In this document: positions 5,616 through 5,734 of the stretch, piece after piece
How positions within the stretch are numbered: the stretch's first letter is position 1
How the letters are laid out: each line of letters opens with the position of its first letter
From: Acidothermaceae bacterium
GTDB taxonomy: Bacteria; Actinomycetota; Actinomycetes; Acidothermales; Acidothermaceae
Direction: 5' to 3'
NCBI GenBank assembly: GCA_025925185.1
Contig: JAICLV010000149.1
Coordinates: 1 to 5,734, forward strand
Length of the DNA: 5,734 nucleotides
Notes under the pieces: model-generated
What the model saw: only the letters and a program-made list of their open reading frames with translations
Database searches by the model: none
Told to the model about the DNA's origin: nothing
Made by a program: the position numbers and the translations under genes

Positions 5616-5734
5616 GCGCGGGCGAGTCGTCAAGGACAAGCCGGGCCCGGCGGGCGAGGGCGTGCACCTGCGAGCCGACGGGCTCCATGCCGAGCCGGTC
5701 GGCGATCGCGGCCGCCTCCCGCGCCGCCGCTGCC
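5616..5734. repeat. 119-base direct repeat, copy 2 (window end)
   Basis: Exact copy of 5347-5465 ending at the last base. The offset of 269 is not a multiple of three, so relative to copy 1 it lies in a different minus-strand frame, and that frame reads MEPVGSQVHALARRARLVLDD and then turns into nonsense in the homopolymer block. It is best read as an assembly self-overlap, not a second gene segment. Confidence 0.9.

Noticed and set aside
5164..5688. Minus-strand frame joining the second repeat copy to the LuxR region
   Set aside because: It starts in the duplicated terminal sequence, passes through the homopolymer block and reads the LuxR gene out of frame, so it is a product of the artefact.

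Overview
The window is high-GC DNA that reads as an actinobacterial chromosome, probably a draft-assembly contig. The support is GTG starts with Shine-Dalgarno sites, Ala/Gly/Arg-rich proteins, and the ybaB-recR-DUF5063 run with lysC close by, an arrangement I recall from Streptomyces and relatives. A lipoprotein-type amidase divergent from ybaB-recR recalls Rv3717 beside Rv3716c/Rv3715c in Mycobacterium tuberculosis. I cannot place the genus.

Layout. 1-396 (minus) is the N-terminal third of aspartokinase LysC, cut by the window edge. 465-1199 (plus) is an unrecognised lipoprotein with a signal peptide. 1186-1731, 1724-2323 and 2339-2683 (all minus) form a compact operon in the order ybaB, recR, DUF5063. 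2744-3757 (plus) is a zinc-dependent Amidase_3 cell-wall hydrolase with a lipobox and a long Pro/Ala/Ser linker, divergent from ybaB across 60 bases. 3735-4961 (minus) is a 12-helix-type MFS exporter whose tail overlaps the amidase tail. 4962-5101 is a non-coding gap with two short inverted repeats. 5102-5542 (minus) is the C-terminal part of a LuxR-type regulator.

The last 190 bases are suspect. The LuxR gene runs into blocks of 11-13 G or C and a C/A-rich stretch, then an exact 119-base copy of an earlier part of the same gene that runs to the last base. This looks like a contig-end assembly or sequencing artefact rather than biology.

How the genes relate: ybaB and recR are nucleoid and recombination-repair genes whose pairing is conserved, with DUF5063 translationally coupled behind recR. 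The amidase acts on peptidoglycan outside the cell. LuxR and MFS are co-oriented and could be a regulator-exporter pair, but only proximity supports that. I see no tRNA, rRNA, CRISPR array, insertion sequence or phage gene, and no convincing undescribed system. The points most worth checking are the contig-end repeat, the inverted repeat between ybaB and the amidase, and the lipoprotein gene lying antisense between DUF5063 and lysC.
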